DNA from: GCA-2718035 sp964435285
GTDB lineage: Bacteria; Bacteroidota; Bacteroidia; Flavobacteriales; TMED113
Assembly (NCBI GenBank): GCA_964435285.1
Contig: CAYSYA010000009.1
Coordinates: forward strand, 29,192 to 93,191
Reading direction: 5' to 3'
Length of the DNA stretch: 64,000 nt
In this document: positions 1-9,484 of the stretch, one piece after another
Numbering within the stretch: position 1 is the stretch's first letter
Layout: each line of letters begins with the position of its first letter
Position numbers and translations under genes: made by a program
The notes under the pieces: model-generated
Seen by the model: only the letters and a program-made list of their open reading frames with translations
What the model was told of the DNA's origin: nothing
Database searches by the model: none

Positions 1-1
1 T

Positions 2-595
2 GTGGTTAATTTAAATTGGACGATACCAGCAGGTGAATACATAATAACTACTGATTCAGATTTAAATAACGCAAATTTTGGAGACAATAACCCAATGCTT
101 AAAAGAACTACTGGGGGGCTGGCTACTTTTCCACACTTGATAGACGATGTTGTAAGTATTAATGATGGATATTATAACAATGAGGGTAATAATATTGCAG
201 GTGCAGGATTTAGTACATCATACTATTATTATTTTTATGACTGGAAAATAAATAATGAATGGGAAATTGGAGGAGTGTCTTGCTCTAGCGATTTATTGGA
301 AGTTGACGTAATCGTAAATAATAATAACTCTAATATTGAGGAATCAAGTTCATTAGATTTTGATTTTTTTCCAAATCCTGCTTTTAAACAAGTTAGTATT
401 GAGCCAGGATTTAATTTAAATGAATCTACATTAATAACAATTATTAATGAAATTGGAGAAGAAATTGAAAACATACAAATTGATAATTTTGATGAACCAA
501 TAAATTTAAATATTGAAGAATATTCTAGTGGATTATATTTTATTAAAGTCAAATCTTCTAAAGGAGTCAAAACAAAACCAATTATGTTTAATTAA
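2..595 (+). CDS. T9SS type A sorting-domain protein, C-terminal part
   Basis: This is the end of a secreted protein whose start lies before the window; the reading frame is open at the left edge, so the first codon here is not a start. The last 80 or so residues look like a Bacteroidota type IX secretion sorting domain: FFPNP near residue 120, a run of alternating hydrophobic beta-strand residues, then SGLYFIKV and a short basic end. Such domains direct export across the outer membrane and surface attachment. The visible upstream part is rich in N, D, Y and W and matches no family I recognise. A strong terminator follows at once. Confidence 0.8.
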   Translation: MVNLNWTIPAGEYIITTDSDLNNANFGDNNPMLKRTTGGLATFPHLIDDVVSINDGYYNNEGNNIAGAGFSTSYYYYFYDWKINNEWEIGGVSCSSDLLEVDVIVNNNNSNIEESSSLDFDFFPNPAFKQVSIEPGFNLNESTLITIINEIGEEIENIQIDNFDEPINLNIEEYSSGLYFIKVKSSKGVKTKPIMFN

Positions 596-596
596 G

Positions 597-626
597 AAAA
601 AGCCCTCTAGAAGAGGGCTTTTTTTA
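597..626 (+). terminator. Intrinsic terminator
   Basis: An 8-bp perfect stem, AGCCCTCT / AGAGGGCT, with a 3-nt loop (609-611) is followed by a seven-T run. It begins just after the TAA of the preceding gene and ends 11 nt before the next start codon. Confidence 0.9.
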
Positions 627-636
627 TAAAGTATAA

Positions 637-1917
637 ATGAAACTAGTATATCTATTGTTAATAACTACTCAAATTTATTCTCAAATTAATTGGGTAAGTT
701 TTAACACATCTAATTCAAACATTCCCTACAACCAAGTCAACTCTATAGAATTTGGGTCTTCATTTAACTCAAGTGGAGATATTTTCGTTGGAACATCATT
801 TGGGCTAGGTATTTTGAATATTGATAATGCAAATTTTCCCAATAATACTTGGTCTACGTTCAGTGAAGTTACGGACCCAAATACTGGTCTTATAGGAAAC
901 GAAATTATTAATATTCAAAAAAATAATAGTGGAGATATATGGATATGTACAACTAATGGTATCTCTATATTGGAATATAATTCTTTACCAGAAGAAATCA
1001 CGGATGAAAATTGGGAGTACTATAATACAGATAACTCTCTTATCCCAAGTAATATGGCTAAAAGTCTTCTATTTGAAGATGGTGGTAAAACTTGGATTGG
1101 CACAACATCCGGACTAGCTATTATCGAAAATGGTTCATGGGATGTGCAAACATTTGAAACAGAGGGAATTTACTCAAATAATATTAAAAAAATTATTCAA
1201 AATCTATCTAATCAAAAAATATATATTGGAACTTTAAACGGTGGTATGTATACATGGGAAAATAATGAGTTTTACTATTGGAATAATACAAATAGTGGGC
1301 TTATAGATAACACAATTAACGATTTTATATTTGACTCCAACAATAACCTAATTATTACAAGTCCTTCTGCAGGCTTAGAAGTACAAACTTCTGAGGGTAA
1401 CTGGTTGCAATTTAACACTTCAACTAATCCGGGACTTCCATTTTTTATTAATAGTTTACAAAATATCATTATTGACAATAATTATAATTTATGGATAAGT
1501 ACAATAGAAAACGGATTAATTAAATACGTAGATAATAATTGGACTTTCTATAATGAGGAAAACTCAGGATTACCTGATAACAAAATTAACTGCTTAAAAT
1601 ATGATAATATAAATAACACCCTGTGGATTGGAACTGATACACAAGGTGTTGTTATGTTAGATTTAAATACCTTAAATAACTTTGAAAATTTAGAAAAACC
1701 TAATTTTAAACCTTACTTTGTTGACAATTTTTTAAATATTAACTTAGAAGATCATGGCTTGATAAGCATTTATAATACTTCTGGAAATTTAATATTCCAG
1801 TCTCTGAAAAAAAAAAGTGAGAAGTCTGTACTTACAAATAATCTGAAAGCAGGTAATTATATTATTACTTTTAAAAATAAAAGTAATAATATAAGCACTT
1901 TAATAACTAAAGAATAA
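637..1917 (+). CDS. Secreted two-component-regulator propeller-repeat protein
   Basis: A 426-residue protein with a short signal peptide (hydrophobic residues 3-13, then YSQ). The body carries repeated units of about 45 residues built around the pattern G-D/K-x-W-I/L-G/C-T-x-x-G-(I/L/V), for example at DIWICTTNGI, KTWIGTTSGL, NLWISTIENGL and TLWIGTDTQGV. These are Reg_prop-type beta-propeller blades, usually the sensor part of hybrid histidine kinases. No kinase or membrane segment is present, so this is a free secreted propeller. The C-terminal 70 residues (PYFVDNFLNI, then GNYIITFKN) resemble a degenerate T9SS type A sorting domain. Substrate unknown. Confidence 0.75.
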   Translation: MKLVYLLLITTQIYSQINWVSFNTSNSNIPYNQVNSIEFGSSFNSSGDIFVGTSFGLGILNIDNANFPNNTWSTFSEVTDPNTGLIGNEIINIQKNNSGDIWICTTNGISILEYNSLPEEITDENWEYYNTDNSLIPSNMAKSLLFEDGGKTWIGTTSGLAIIENGSWDVQTFETEGIYSNNIKKIIQNLSNQKIYIGTLNGGMYTWENNEFYYWNNTNSGLIDNTINDFIFDSNNNLIITSPSAGLEVQTSEGNWLQFNTSTNPGLPFFINSLQNIIIDNNYNLWISTIENGLIKYVDNNWTFYNEENSGLPDNKINCLKYDNINNTLWIGTDTQGVVMLDLNTLNNFENLEKPNFKPYFVDNFLNINLEDHGLISIYNTSGNLIFQSLKKKSEKSVLTNNLKAGNYIITFKNKSNNISTLITKE

Positions 1918-1923
1918 TAGTAT

Positions 1924-2226
1924 TTATTTATTTCTTGTACTTGGATCATAATCCAAGTCTCTCTTCTTTAAATAATCATTTTCTTTATTATCTTTTTCCT
2001 TTTGCTTTATTCTCTTTTTATTTTTTTCTTTATACTCAACTTTTTTTTCTTCAATTTCTTTATTTTCAAGTTTCTCAGATTGTAACTCCTCAGTTTGATT
2101 TGGCAAAGTATCAATAGATACATCTACTTCCACTTTGCTTTTACTGAATAACCACATCAATAAACCTGCTAGGGTAAGCAAAATAAAAAGTCTTTTTGGA
2201 CTCATTGTTGATTTGTTTTTAGACAT
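1924..2226 (-). CDS. Small single-pass membrane protein with charged tail
   Basis: A 100-residue protein of unknown function. A short basic N-terminus (SKNKSTMSPKR) leads into one membrane helix (about residues 13-25, LFILLTLAGLLMWLF), then a long, highly charged E/K-rich tail likely to be helical or disordered, ending in YLKKRDLDYDP. The arrangement implies a cytoplasmic N-terminus with the tail in the periplasm, but this is not certain. The layout and the Y-L-x-K-R tail motif recur in the gene at 18883-19236, suggesting the two are distant paralogues. It ends 7 nt from the convergent propeller gene. Confidence 0.6.
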   Translation of the reverse strand: MSKNKSTMSPKRLFILLTLAGLLMWLFSKSKVEVDVSIDTLPNQTEELQSEKLENKEIEEKKVEYKEKNKKRIKQKEKDNKENDYLKKRDLDYDPSTRNK

Positions 2227-2266
2227 AACGATTTTATTTTCTTAAAATTAAATATTTTTTTTATTC

Positions 2267-2548
2267 CTATCTATTATCATAATATAGAATTTGTATAATT
2301 TGAACAACAGATTTATTTTTAATAAAATATAAACTTTGTTTACCTTTTTTATTTGAATTAATAATTTTTTGTCTTTTTAAAATTGCTAGATGTAACGATA
2401 TGACAGGTTGCTCAATATTTAATAATTCTTGAATATTTTTTACTGATAAAGTTTCGTGTTCATGAATTGCCCTAAGAATCTGAATTCTTAAAGGGTGACC
2501 AATTGATTTAAAAATATTTGCTATATTTTGAATTCTATCAGCCTTCAT
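2267..2548 (-). CDS. ArsR-family winged-helix transcriptional regulator
   Basis: A 93-residue protein that is almost entirely an ArsR/SmtB-type winged helix. FKSIGHPLRIQILRAI (residues 13-28) is the typical first helix pair, LSVKNIQELL...QPVISLHLAILKRQKII is the helix-turn-helix, and GKQSLYFI is the wing. No obvious CxC metal-binding motif is seen, so it may respond to something other than a metal or may be a simple repressor. Its start codon overlaps the rpoN stop codon (TAATG), so it is translationally coupled to rpoN. Regulatory targets cannot be read from the sequence. Confidence 0.8.
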   Translation of the reverse strand: MKADRIQNIANIFKSIGHPLRIQILRAIHEHETLSVKNIQELLNIEQPVISLHLAILKRQKIINSNKKGKQSLYFIKNKSVVQIIQILYYDNR

Positions 2549-3999
2549 TAGTCCGTTATTTTTTTTCTTAATCTAGCTACTGGAAATCCCATTTGTTCTC
2601 TATATTTAGCCACTGTTCTTCTGGCAATATTATACCCCTTGGACTTTAACGTCTCTGTAATGCTTTGATCATTAATTGGTTTGTTAGAATTTTCACTATT
2701 AATAATTTCTCTAATACTATTTTTAATTTCTTTTGCAGAAATGCTTTCTCCATCATTTTTAGTCATAGATTCTGAAAAAAAATGCTTTAATGAAAAGACA
2801 CCAAATAAGGTTTCAACATATTTACTATTAATCACCCTCGACACAGTTGAAATATCCATATTTATCTCCGTTGCTATATCTTTTAATATCATGGGTCTTA
2901 AGTCCTTTTCATCACCAGAAATAAAATAATGTTTTTGTTTTTTAACAATTGCTGACATCGTTAGAATTAATGTTTTTTGTCTTTGTTGAATTGCATTAAT
3001 AAACCATCTTGCAGAATCCAATTTTTGTTTAGCAAACAATAAAGCCTGATGATTTTCTTTACTAATATCTCCTTTTTTTTCTTTGTTTAGACTAATTAAG
3101 TTTTGAAACTCTTTACTTATTTTTAAAACAGGAGCATTTCTTGAATTTAAAGTAAATTCTACATGATCTTCTTCATCTACTTGAACAGTAAAATCAGGGA
3201 TTATACTTTGAATATGACTAGAAGAATTTAATCCAACTGCAGGCTTTGGATTTAATTTTTCAATTTCTAAAATAGCTGATTTTAAAACATTTATATCAAC
3301 TTGTAATTTATTGCAAAGTTTCTCATAATGTTTATTTACAAATATTTCAAAATAATCTTCTAAGATTAAAACAGCTAAATTTATTTCAGACTTTTTTTCT
3401 TTTTTTTTCAATTGAATAATTAAAGATTCTTTTAAATCTCTTGCCGCAACCCCAGGAGGATCAAATGATTGAATTATGGTCAAAACTTCTAAAATCTCTT
3501 GTTCATTACAATTTAAATTTTTTGAAAAAACTAAATCATCACAAATCTGTAAAGGTTTTCTATTTAAATAGCCATCATCATTTATACACCCAATTATATA
3601 ATACCCAATTTCATAATCCTTTTCACTCAATTTATGCTCTCTCAATTGATCATTAAGAATTTCAAATAAATTTTTTCCTGAATTTAAAACAATTTCTTGT
3701 TCTTCATTATCGTAAGAACTTTGAGAGTATAATTTATAATTAGGTATTTCATCATCACTAATATATTGGTCTAAATTTACATCTCTCTCCTGATAATCTA
3801 AATCGTTTGTATAATCTTCTTCAAAATCACTCACTTCATTATTTGATATATTTTCATTTTCTAAAGCTGGGTTTTCAGTCAGTTCATTATCAATTCGATT
3901 TTCCAATTCAATAGTAGATAATTGAATTAGTTTCATCAATTTTATTTGCTGAGGAGATAACTTTTGAAGTAATTTTTGATTTAGAGACTGCTTAGGCAT
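2548..3999 (-). CDS. rpoN: RNA polymerase sigma-54 factor
   Basis: RpoN binds core RNA polymerase and directs it to -24/-12 promoters that need an AAA+ activator. The 483-residue protein has the three family regions: an N-terminal activator-interacting region (SLNQKLLQKLSPQQIKLMKLIQLS), an acidic linker at about residues 50-100, a core-binding domain (with the FDPPGVAARDL signature), and the C-terminal DNA-binding region. The RpoN box ARRTVAKYRE is at residues 459-468. Length is normal. It ends in overlap with the ArsR-like gene and starts 1 nt after the asnS stop, so it probably shares an asnS-led transcript. Confidence 0.95.
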   Translation of the reverse strand: MPKQSLNQKLLQKLSPQQIKLMKLIQLSTIELENRIDNELTENPALENENISNNEVSDFEEDYTNDLDYQERDVNLDQYISDDEIPNYKLYSQSSYDNEEQEIVLNSGKNLFEILNDQLREHKLSEKDYEIGYYIIGCINDDGYLNRKPLQICDDLVFSKNLNCNEQEILEVLTIIQSFDPPGVAARDLKESLIIQLKKKEKKSEINLAVLILEDYFEIFVNKHYEKLCNKLQVDINVLKSAILEIEKLNPKPAVGLNSSSHIQSIIPDFTVQVDEEDHVEFTLNSRNAPVLKISKEFQNLISLNKEKKGDISKENHQALLFAKQKLDSARWFINAIQQRQKTLILTMSAIVKKQKHYFISGDEKDLRPMILKDIATEINMDISTVSRVINSKYVETLFGVFSLKHFFSESMTKNDGESISAKEIKNSIREIINSENSNKPINDQSITETLKSKGYNIARRTVAKYREQMGFPVARLRKKITD

Positions 4000-4000
4000 T

Positions 4001-5404
4001 TTAGAATTCTATATTTTTTGGAGTTCTTGGAAATGGTATAACGTCTCTTATATTACGCATGCCTGTAATAAATTGAACTAACCTTTCTAAACCTAAACCA
4101 AATCCTCCGTGAGGAACCGTTCCAAATTTCCTTGTTTCTAAATACCACCATAATTCTTTTTTTGAAATATTCATTTCTGACATCCGGTCATTTAGAATAT
4201 TAAGTCTTTCTTCTCTTTGAGAGCCCCCAATTACCTCTCCAATACCAGGCATCAAAATATCCATAGCAGCAACTGTTTTATTATCATCATTTTGACGCAT
4301 GTAAAATGCTTTTATTTGTTTTGGATAATTAATAATAACAACCGGTTTTTTAAAGTGTTTTTCTACTAAGAATCTCTCATGTTCAGATTGAAAATCAACT
4401 CCCCATTCAGTAATTAAATATTTAAATTTTCTTTTTTTATTAGGCTTTGAATTTTTTAAAATATTAAACGCATCTGTGTAATCAATAATTTCAAATGGTT
4501 CGCTTACTACAAAATCTAATTTATCAATTAATGTTTTATCATCTCTTTCTTCTTTTTTTAACTGACTTTGTTCTTTTAATAGCCTTTCATTTAAAAATTT
4601 TATATCCTCAAAATAATTATCTGTTACAAACTTGATTACATATTTAATCATTCCAATTGCTAAATTAATTACATCTTCAAGATTTGCAAAGGCAATTTCC
4701 GGTTCAATCATCCAGAATTCAGCTAAATGCCTTGACGTATTAGAGTTTTCAGCTCTAAATGTCGGTCCAAATGTGTAAACCTTCCCTAAACCCAAAGCTC
4801 CTAGTTCTGCTTCAAGCTGACCAGAAACTGTAAGAAAAGTATCTTTAGCAAAAAAATCTTTAGATACATCTGTTTTATTTTTTTCTAATGTTGTCGCTCT
4901 AAACATTTCACCTGCTCCCTCAGCATCAGAAGTTGTAAGTATTGGAGTGTGTAAATAATAAAAATTTTTCTCATGAAAAAATTGATGGATAGCTAAACTA
5001 ATAGCGTGTCGAATTCTAAAAATAGAACTGAATGTTTTTGTTCTGAATCTTAAATGTCCTTTTTCTCGCAAAAATTCAAATGAATGAGATTTGGGTTGTA
5101 TTGGATATGATTCTGGATCGCAATAGCCAATTATTTCTATTTTATCTGCAACAAAATCAAACTTTTGGCCCTTTCCTTGGGATTCTATTAATTTTCCTTC
5201 TATTCTAACACTCGTGCCGGTGTGTATCTTATCAGTTTCAATTTTATTTTCAGAAACAACTTGAATACTATCATAGCAAGAGCCATCATTAATTGATAAA
5301 AATGTAATTTGATTATTACCTCTTTTTGTTCTAACCCAACCTTTAACAAAGTATGTATCATTAATTTTACCGTTATTAATTAAGTTCTTTATTGAAACGT
5401 GCAT
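4001..5404 (-). CDS. asnS: Asparaginyl-tRNA synthetase
   Basis: A class II aminoacyl-tRNA synthetase of 467 residues that charges tRNA-Asn. An OB-fold anticodon-binding domain (residues 1-110, KGWVRTKRG...FLSINDGS) precedes the catalytic core. Motif 2 is at TFRAENSNTSRHLAEFWM and motif 3 at GFGLGLERLVQFI near the C-terminus. The motif-2 sequence and GPTFRAENS separate it from AspRS, which is encoded at 47802. Its presence together with gatC suggests that the genome's amidotransferase serves mainly Gln-tRNA; that is inference. It is divergent from dxs and the likely promoter-proximal gene for rpoN. Confidence 0.95.
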   Translation of the reverse strand: MHVSIKNLINNGKINDTYFVKGWVRTKRGNNQITFLSINDGSCYDSIQVVSENKIETDKIHTGTSVRIEGKLIESQGKGQKFDFVADKIEIIGYCDPESYPIQPKSHSFEFLREKGHLRFRTKTFSSIFRIRHAISLAIHQFFHEKNFYYLHTPILTTSDAEGAGEMFRATTLEKNKTDVSKDFFAKDTFLTVSGQLEAELGALGLGKVYTFGPTFRAENSNTSRHLAEFWMIEPEIAFANLEDVINLAIGMIKYVIKFVTDNYFEDIKFLNERLLKEQSQLKKEERDDKTLIDKLDFVVSEPFEIIDYTDAFNILKNSKPNKKRKFKYLITEWGVDFQSEHERFLVEKHFKKPVVIINYPKQIKAFYMRQNDDNKTVAAMDILMPGIGEVIGGSQREERLNILNDRMSEMNISKKELWWYLETRKFGTVPHGGFGLGLERLVQFITGMRNIRDVIPFPRTPKNIEF

Positions 5405-5476
5405 TATTATTTAAATTATTTGATTTAAATATCGAATTTAATTTCTTAAAAAGAAAGTATTGTGTTTTAATAATTA

Positions 5477-5484
5477 TATTTTTG
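5477..5484 (+). promoter_or_regulatory. Candidate -7 promoter element of dxs
   Basis: TATTTTTG matches the Bacteroidota -7 consensus TAnnTTTG and lies 24 nt before the dxs start codon. A TTG at 5460-5462 could serve as the -33 element, but the spacing (14 nt) is shorter than usual, so the assignment is weak. Confidence 0.3.
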
Positions 5485-5507
5485 TATATAATATTTAAGT
5501 ATATATA

Positions 5508-7403
5508 ATGCCTGACATTCTTTCCAAAATATCAAATCCAAAAGATTTAAAAAAAATTAAAAAAAAGGATTTAAATAAATTGGCTCATGAACTAAGACAA
5601 TTTATTATAGATGTTGTTTCTGTGAATGGTGGGCATTTTGGTGCTAGCTTAGGAGTTGTAGAACTAACCATTGCAATTCATTATGTATTTAATACACCTA
5701 AAGATTTACTAGTTTGGGATGTGGGCCATCAAGCTTATGGACATAAAATTTTAACCGGTAGAAGGGATAAGTTTTTTACCAATAGAAAGTGGAAAGGAAT
5801 AAGCGGATTTCCTAAAAGAAAAGAAAGTATTTATGATACTTTCGGTGTTGGTCATTCTTCAACATCAATTAGCGCAGCTCTTGGTATGTCAGTTGCTTCT
5901 AAATTATTAAAACGAAAAAAAAATCATATTGCTGTAATAGGTGATGGTGCAATGACAGCAGGCCTTGCATTTGAAGGTCTAAACCATGCAGGTATTGAAA
6001 ATTCTAATATTCTTGTTATTTTAAACGACAACTGTATGTCAATTGACCCAAACGTTGGCGCTCTTAAAGAATATCTGTTAAAAATTAGTACATCTAAAAT
6101 TTATAATGATACAAAAAATGAAATCTGGTCTCTTCTAGGTAAATTAAGTAATTTTGGCTCAAGCGCAAAAGAAATTGTTAGTCGGACTGAAAAGGCTTTA
6201 AAATCAAGTTTACTTAAGAATAGTAATTTATTTGAATCTCTTAATTTTCGGTATTTTGGGCCTGTTGATGGCCACAATATGGAAAATTTAATTGATACAC
6301 TTGAGAAATTAAAGAATATTCCTGGGCCAAAAATTTTACATTGTATAACTACCAAAGGAAAGGGTTATGAAATAGCTGAAAATAACCAAACTAAGTGGCA
6401 TGCCCCAGGAATTTTCGATAAAGATACTGGTATAATAAGTAAAAGTAATAATTTAAATGAACCCATTAAATATCAAGATGTTTTTGGAAAAACCATAATT
6501 GAACTAGCAAAAAAAAATAAAAAAATTGTTGGAATAACTCCAGCCATGCCATCTGGATCGTCATTAAAATTCATGATGGAAAAAATTCCATCTAGAGCTT
6601 TTGATGTAGGAATTGCAGAACAACATGCAGTAACATTTTCCGCTGGTTTGTCAACTGAGGGTATAATTCCCTTTTGTAACATTTATTCTACATTTATTCA
6701 AAGGGCATACGATCAAGTAATTCATGATGTAGCAATACAAAACTTACATGTAATTTTTTGTATAGATAGAGGTGGGTTAGTTGGAGCAGATGGAGAAACT
6801 CATCAGGGTGTGTTTGATATAGCATTTTTAAGATGTATTCCGAATCTAATTGTATCTTCTCCAAGAAACGAAGAAGAATTACGAAACTTAATGTATACTG
6901 CGCAAAGTAAAGATTTTGGTCCATTCTGTATAAGGTACCCAAGAGGAAAAGGTGTAATGAAGAATAGTAACACACCATTTAAAAAAATTAAAATTGGAAC
7001 AGGAAAAGAATTAATTAAAGGACAAATTGTTGCTTGTATTTCTTTTGGACCTATTGGAAACGACGTTTTTAAAATTGCAAAAGAGTTACAAGGAGAAAAT
7101 GTAAATATTGGAGTATATGATTTACGGTTTGTTAAGCCAATTGACGAAAAATTGTTGCACAAAATATTTACTAAGTACAATTGTATTATTACTATTGAAG
7201 ATGGATGCGTTATTGGAGGAATGGGATCGGCAATATTAGAGTTTGGAGCTAAAAATAATTATCATAAAAAAATTGAAATACTCGGAGTCCCCGATAAATT
7301 TATTCCTCACGGCAGCCCTGAGAAACAAAAAAAAGAATGTGGTATTGATCAAAAAAGTATTAAAGAGAAAATAATTGAAAATTATAAAAATTTTAGTAAC
7401 TAA
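5508..7403 (+). CDS. dxs: 1-deoxy-D-xylulose-5-phosphate synthase
   Basis: DXS condenses pyruvate and glyceraldehyde-3-phosphate using thiamine diphosphate, the entry step of the MEP isoprenoid pathway. The 631-residue protein has normal length. Visible signatures include GGHFGASLGVVELTIAIHYVF near the N-terminus, WDVGHQAYGHKILTGR, the ThDP-binding GDGAMTAGLAFEGLNHAG, the transketolase central motif IDRGGLVGADGETHQG, and a C-terminal domain (IEDGCVIGGMGSAI). It stands alone on this strand and overlaps the convergent accC gene by 11 nt, so no room is left for a separate terminator. Confidence 0.96.
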   Translation: MPDILSKISNPKDLKKIKKKDLNKLAHELRQFIIDVVSVNGGHFGASLGVVELTIAIHYVFNTPKDLLVWDVGHQAYGHKILTGRRDKFFTNRKWKGISGFPKRKESIYDTFGVGHSSTSISAALGMSVASKLLKRKKNHIAVIGDGAMTAGLAFEGLNHAGIENSNILVILNDNCMSIDPNVGALKEYLLKISTSKIYNDTKNEIWSLLGKLSNFGSSAKEIVSRTEKALKSSLLKNSNLFESLNFRYFGPVDGHNMENLIDTLEKLKNIPGPKILHCITTKGKGYEIAENNQTKWHAPGIFDKDTGIISKSNNLNEPIKYQDVFGKTIIELAKKNKKIVGITPAMPSGSSLKFMMEKIPSRAFDVGIAEQHAVTFSAGLSTEGIIPFCNIYSTFIQRAYDQVIHDVAIQNLHVIFCIDRGGLVGADGETHQGVFDIAFLRCIPNLIVSSPRNEEELRNLMYTAQSKDFGPFCIRYPRGKGVMKNSNTPFKKIKIGTGKELIKGQIVACISFGPIGNDVFKIAKELQGENVNIGVYDLRFVKPIDEKLLHKIFTKYNCIITIEDGCVIGGMGSAILEFGAKNNYHKKIEILGVPDKFIPHGSPEKQKKECGIDQKSIKEKIIENYKNFSN

Positions 7404-8727
7404 AATCTTCTAAAAATTTTGTTGTATAAACTCCTTTACAAAAGTTTTTATCATGCATTAACTTTAAATGAAATGGAATAGTTGTTTTAATTCCTTCCAC
7501 AACAAATTCATCCAATGCTCTTCTCATTTTAAAAATTGCCTCCTCTCTGGTTTGAGCAACAGTAATTAATTTTGCAATCATTGAATCATAATATGGAGAA
7601 ATAGTATACCCGCTGTAAACATGTGTGTCTGTTCTAACCCCATGGCCTCCGGGTACATGAAAGTTTGTAATTTTGCCGGGGCTAGGCATAAAATCTTTTG
7701 CTGGGTCTTCAGCATTAATTCGACATTCAATGGCATGTAATTCAGGCTCATAATTATTTCCTGAGATTCTAATACCTGCAGCAACTTTAATTTGCTCTCT
7801 TATTAAGTCATAATTTATTACCTCTTCAGTAACAGGGTGTTCTACTTGAATTCTAGTATTCATTTCCATAAAATAAAAATTTCTGTCTTTATCTACTAAG
7901 AATTCTACAGTACCTACACCCTCATATTTTACTGCCTTTGCCGCTAAAATTGCTGCTTCTCCCATTTTTTTTCTAAGATCTGGTGTCATAAATGGAGATG
8001 GAGACTCTTCAACTAACTTTTGATGTCTTCTTTGTATTGAGCAGTCTCTTTCAGATAAGTGACAAACTCTACCTTTAGAATCACCAATTATTTGAATCTC
8101 TATATGCCTAGGTTCAACAACTAATTTTTCCATATACATTCCATCATTTCCAAATGATGCTTTTGCCTCATTTTTTGCACTTTCCCATGAACTTTGAAGT
8201 TCTGATTCTTGTTGAACAGCACGCATACCTTTTCCTCCTCCTCCAGCTGTGGCTTTTAACATCACAGGATATCCTATTTTTTTAGCAATTTTTTTTGCAG
8301 AACTAATATCCTTGATAATACCATCTGAACCAGGTATAACAGGAACACCTGCTTTTAACATTGTTTCTCTTGCCATGGCTTTATCACCCATCTTACTAAT
8401 CATTTTTGGGTCAGCTCCAATAAATTTAATATCGTTCTCTGAACAAATTTTTGAAAATTGTGCGTTCTCAGATAAAAATCCATATCCTGGATGAATTGCA
8501 TCAGAATTTGTTATTTCTGCAGCAGAAATTATATTTGGAATATTTAAATAAGATTGGTTGCTTGAGGGAGGTCCGATACAAACAGCTTCATCAGCAAAGC
8601 TGACTGGTAAACTATCCATGTCAGCTTTGGAATAAACGGCAACTGTTTTTATACCCATTTCCTTACAGGTCCTTATAACTCTGAGGGCAATTTCCCCTCT
8701 ATTTGCTATTAGAATTTTCTTAAACAT
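7393..8727 (-). CDS. accC: Acetyl-CoA carboxylase, biotin carboxylase subunit
   Basis: AccC carboxylates the biotin carried by AccB using ATP and bicarbonate, the first half-reaction of malonyl-CoA synthesis. The 444-residue protein begins FKKILIANRGEIALRVIRTCKEMG, the typical biotin-carboxylase N-terminus, and contains the ATP-grasp glycine loop KATAGGGGKGMR, the ERDCSIQRRHQKLVEESPS segment and MEMNTRIQVEHPVTE. It is a little shorter at the C-terminus than some homologues but complete in the core. It lies 10 nt downstream of accB and is the last gene of the run. Confidence 0.96.
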   Translation of the reverse strand: MFKKILIANRGEIALRVIRTCKEMGIKTVAVYSKADMDSLPVSFADEAVCIGPPSSNQSYLNIPNIISAAEITNSDAIHPGYGFLSENAQFSKICSENDIKFIGADPKMISKMGDKAMARETMLKAGVPVIPGSDGIIKDISSAKKIAKKIGYPVMLKATAGGGGKGMRAVQQESELQSSWESAKNEAKASFGNDGMYMEKLVVEPRHIEIQIIGDSKGRVCHLSERDCSIQRRHQKLVEESPSPFMTPDLRKKMGEAAILAAKAVKYEGVGTVEFLVDKDRNFYFMEMNTRIQVEHPVTEEVINYDLIREQIKVAAGIRISGNNYEPELHAIECRINAEDPAKDFMPSPGKITNFHVPGGHGVRTDTHVYSGYTISPYYDSMIAKLITVAQTREEAIFKMRRALDEFVVEGIKTTIPFHLKLMHDKNFCKGVYTTKFLEDFSY

Positions 8728-8737
8728 AATTAATTTT

Positions 8738-9289
8738 TTATGAAGGATCTATTAAAAAAAGAGGTTGGTCATATTCTACTGGTGACATGTCATCTACCAA
8801 AACTTTTACTATTGTTCCTGATACTTCAGATTCAATTTCATTAAACAACTTCATTGCTTCAATTATACACAATGCTTGACCTTTCTCAATTTTATCACCA
8901 ACATTAACAAAGGGCTCTTTATCAGGACTAGATCTTCTATAAAAAGTACCTATAATTGGAGCTTTAACAGAAATATAATTTAAACTATTATCAGTTTTAT
9001 CTTTTTTATTTTTCTCATCATCTAAACTTGGGTTAGACGTTGTTTGAGTATTAGTATTTTCAGCAACTTGTGATTGTATAGGAGTTATTTGATGTACAAC
9101 AGGTGGTGCTTGCTGACTTATTGGTATTATTTGTTGAGGAATAGAAACATTATCAACTCCTACATTAGAAATTTTACCTTTTGGTGGAGATTTGATTGAT
9201 AATTTAACATCACCTATTTCAACATCAACTTCTGTTGCTCCAGATTTTGCAACAAATTTTATTAATTCTTGTATTTGTCTTAAATTCAT
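8738..9289 (-). CDS. accB: Acetyl-CoA carboxylase biotin carboxyl carrier protein
   Basis: AccB (183 residues) carries covalently bound biotin between the carboxylase and carboxyltransferase. The N-terminus (LRQIQELIKFVAKSGATEVDVEIGD) is the usual BCCP start, followed by a flexible Q/P/T-rich linker (about residues 45-105) and the biotinyl domain. The biotin attachment site is EAMKLF with K147. It is followed 10 nt later by accC. Upstream lies an unusual 360-bp AT-rich gap with a 21-bp-period repeat and a candidate -7 element, so transcription of accBC may begin there rather than at fabH. Confidence 0.95.
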   Translation of the reverse strand: MNLRQIQELIKFVAKSGATEVDVEIGDVKLSIKSPPKGKISNVGVDNVSIPQQIIPISQQAPPVVHQITPIQSQVAENTNTQTTSNPSLDDEKNKKDKTDNSLNYISVKAPIIGTFYRRSSPDKEPFVNVGDKIEKGQALCIIEAMKLFNEIESEVSGTIVKVLVDDMSPVEYDQPLFLIDPS

Positions 9290-9405
9290 TTATAAAAATT
9301 TTAATTTTAGTCGTTTTTTTATTAAAAATGTTAAAAAAAAGGTATAAAACAATAAAAAAACGTATTTTTTTTAATTATTTACTTCAAAAAGTAAAATTAA
9401 ATTAA

Positions 9406-9413
9406 CAAAAATA
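9406..9413 (-). promoter_or_regulatory. Candidate -7 promoter element of accBC
   Basis: On the minus strand TATTTTTG fits the Bacteroidota -7 consensus TAnnTTTG. It would start transcription about 110 nt before accB. No convincing -33 TTG is present at the expected distance and the region is so AT-rich that a chance match is likely. Confidence 0.25.
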
Positions 9414-9484
9414 TGAAAAAAATTTATTGAATCTATTTTTTTAATTTTTAAAAAATTCAAAGTTTTTTAATTTTTTTTGCTTTA

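Noticed and set aside
235..570. Minus-strand frame of 111 residues inside the first T9SS gene
   Set aside because: Overlaps a clear coding region in another frame and has no family features.
5460..5484. Full TTG-to-TAnnTTTG promoter for dxs
   Set aside because: Spacing of 14 nt is too short; only the -7 element is reported, with low confidence.
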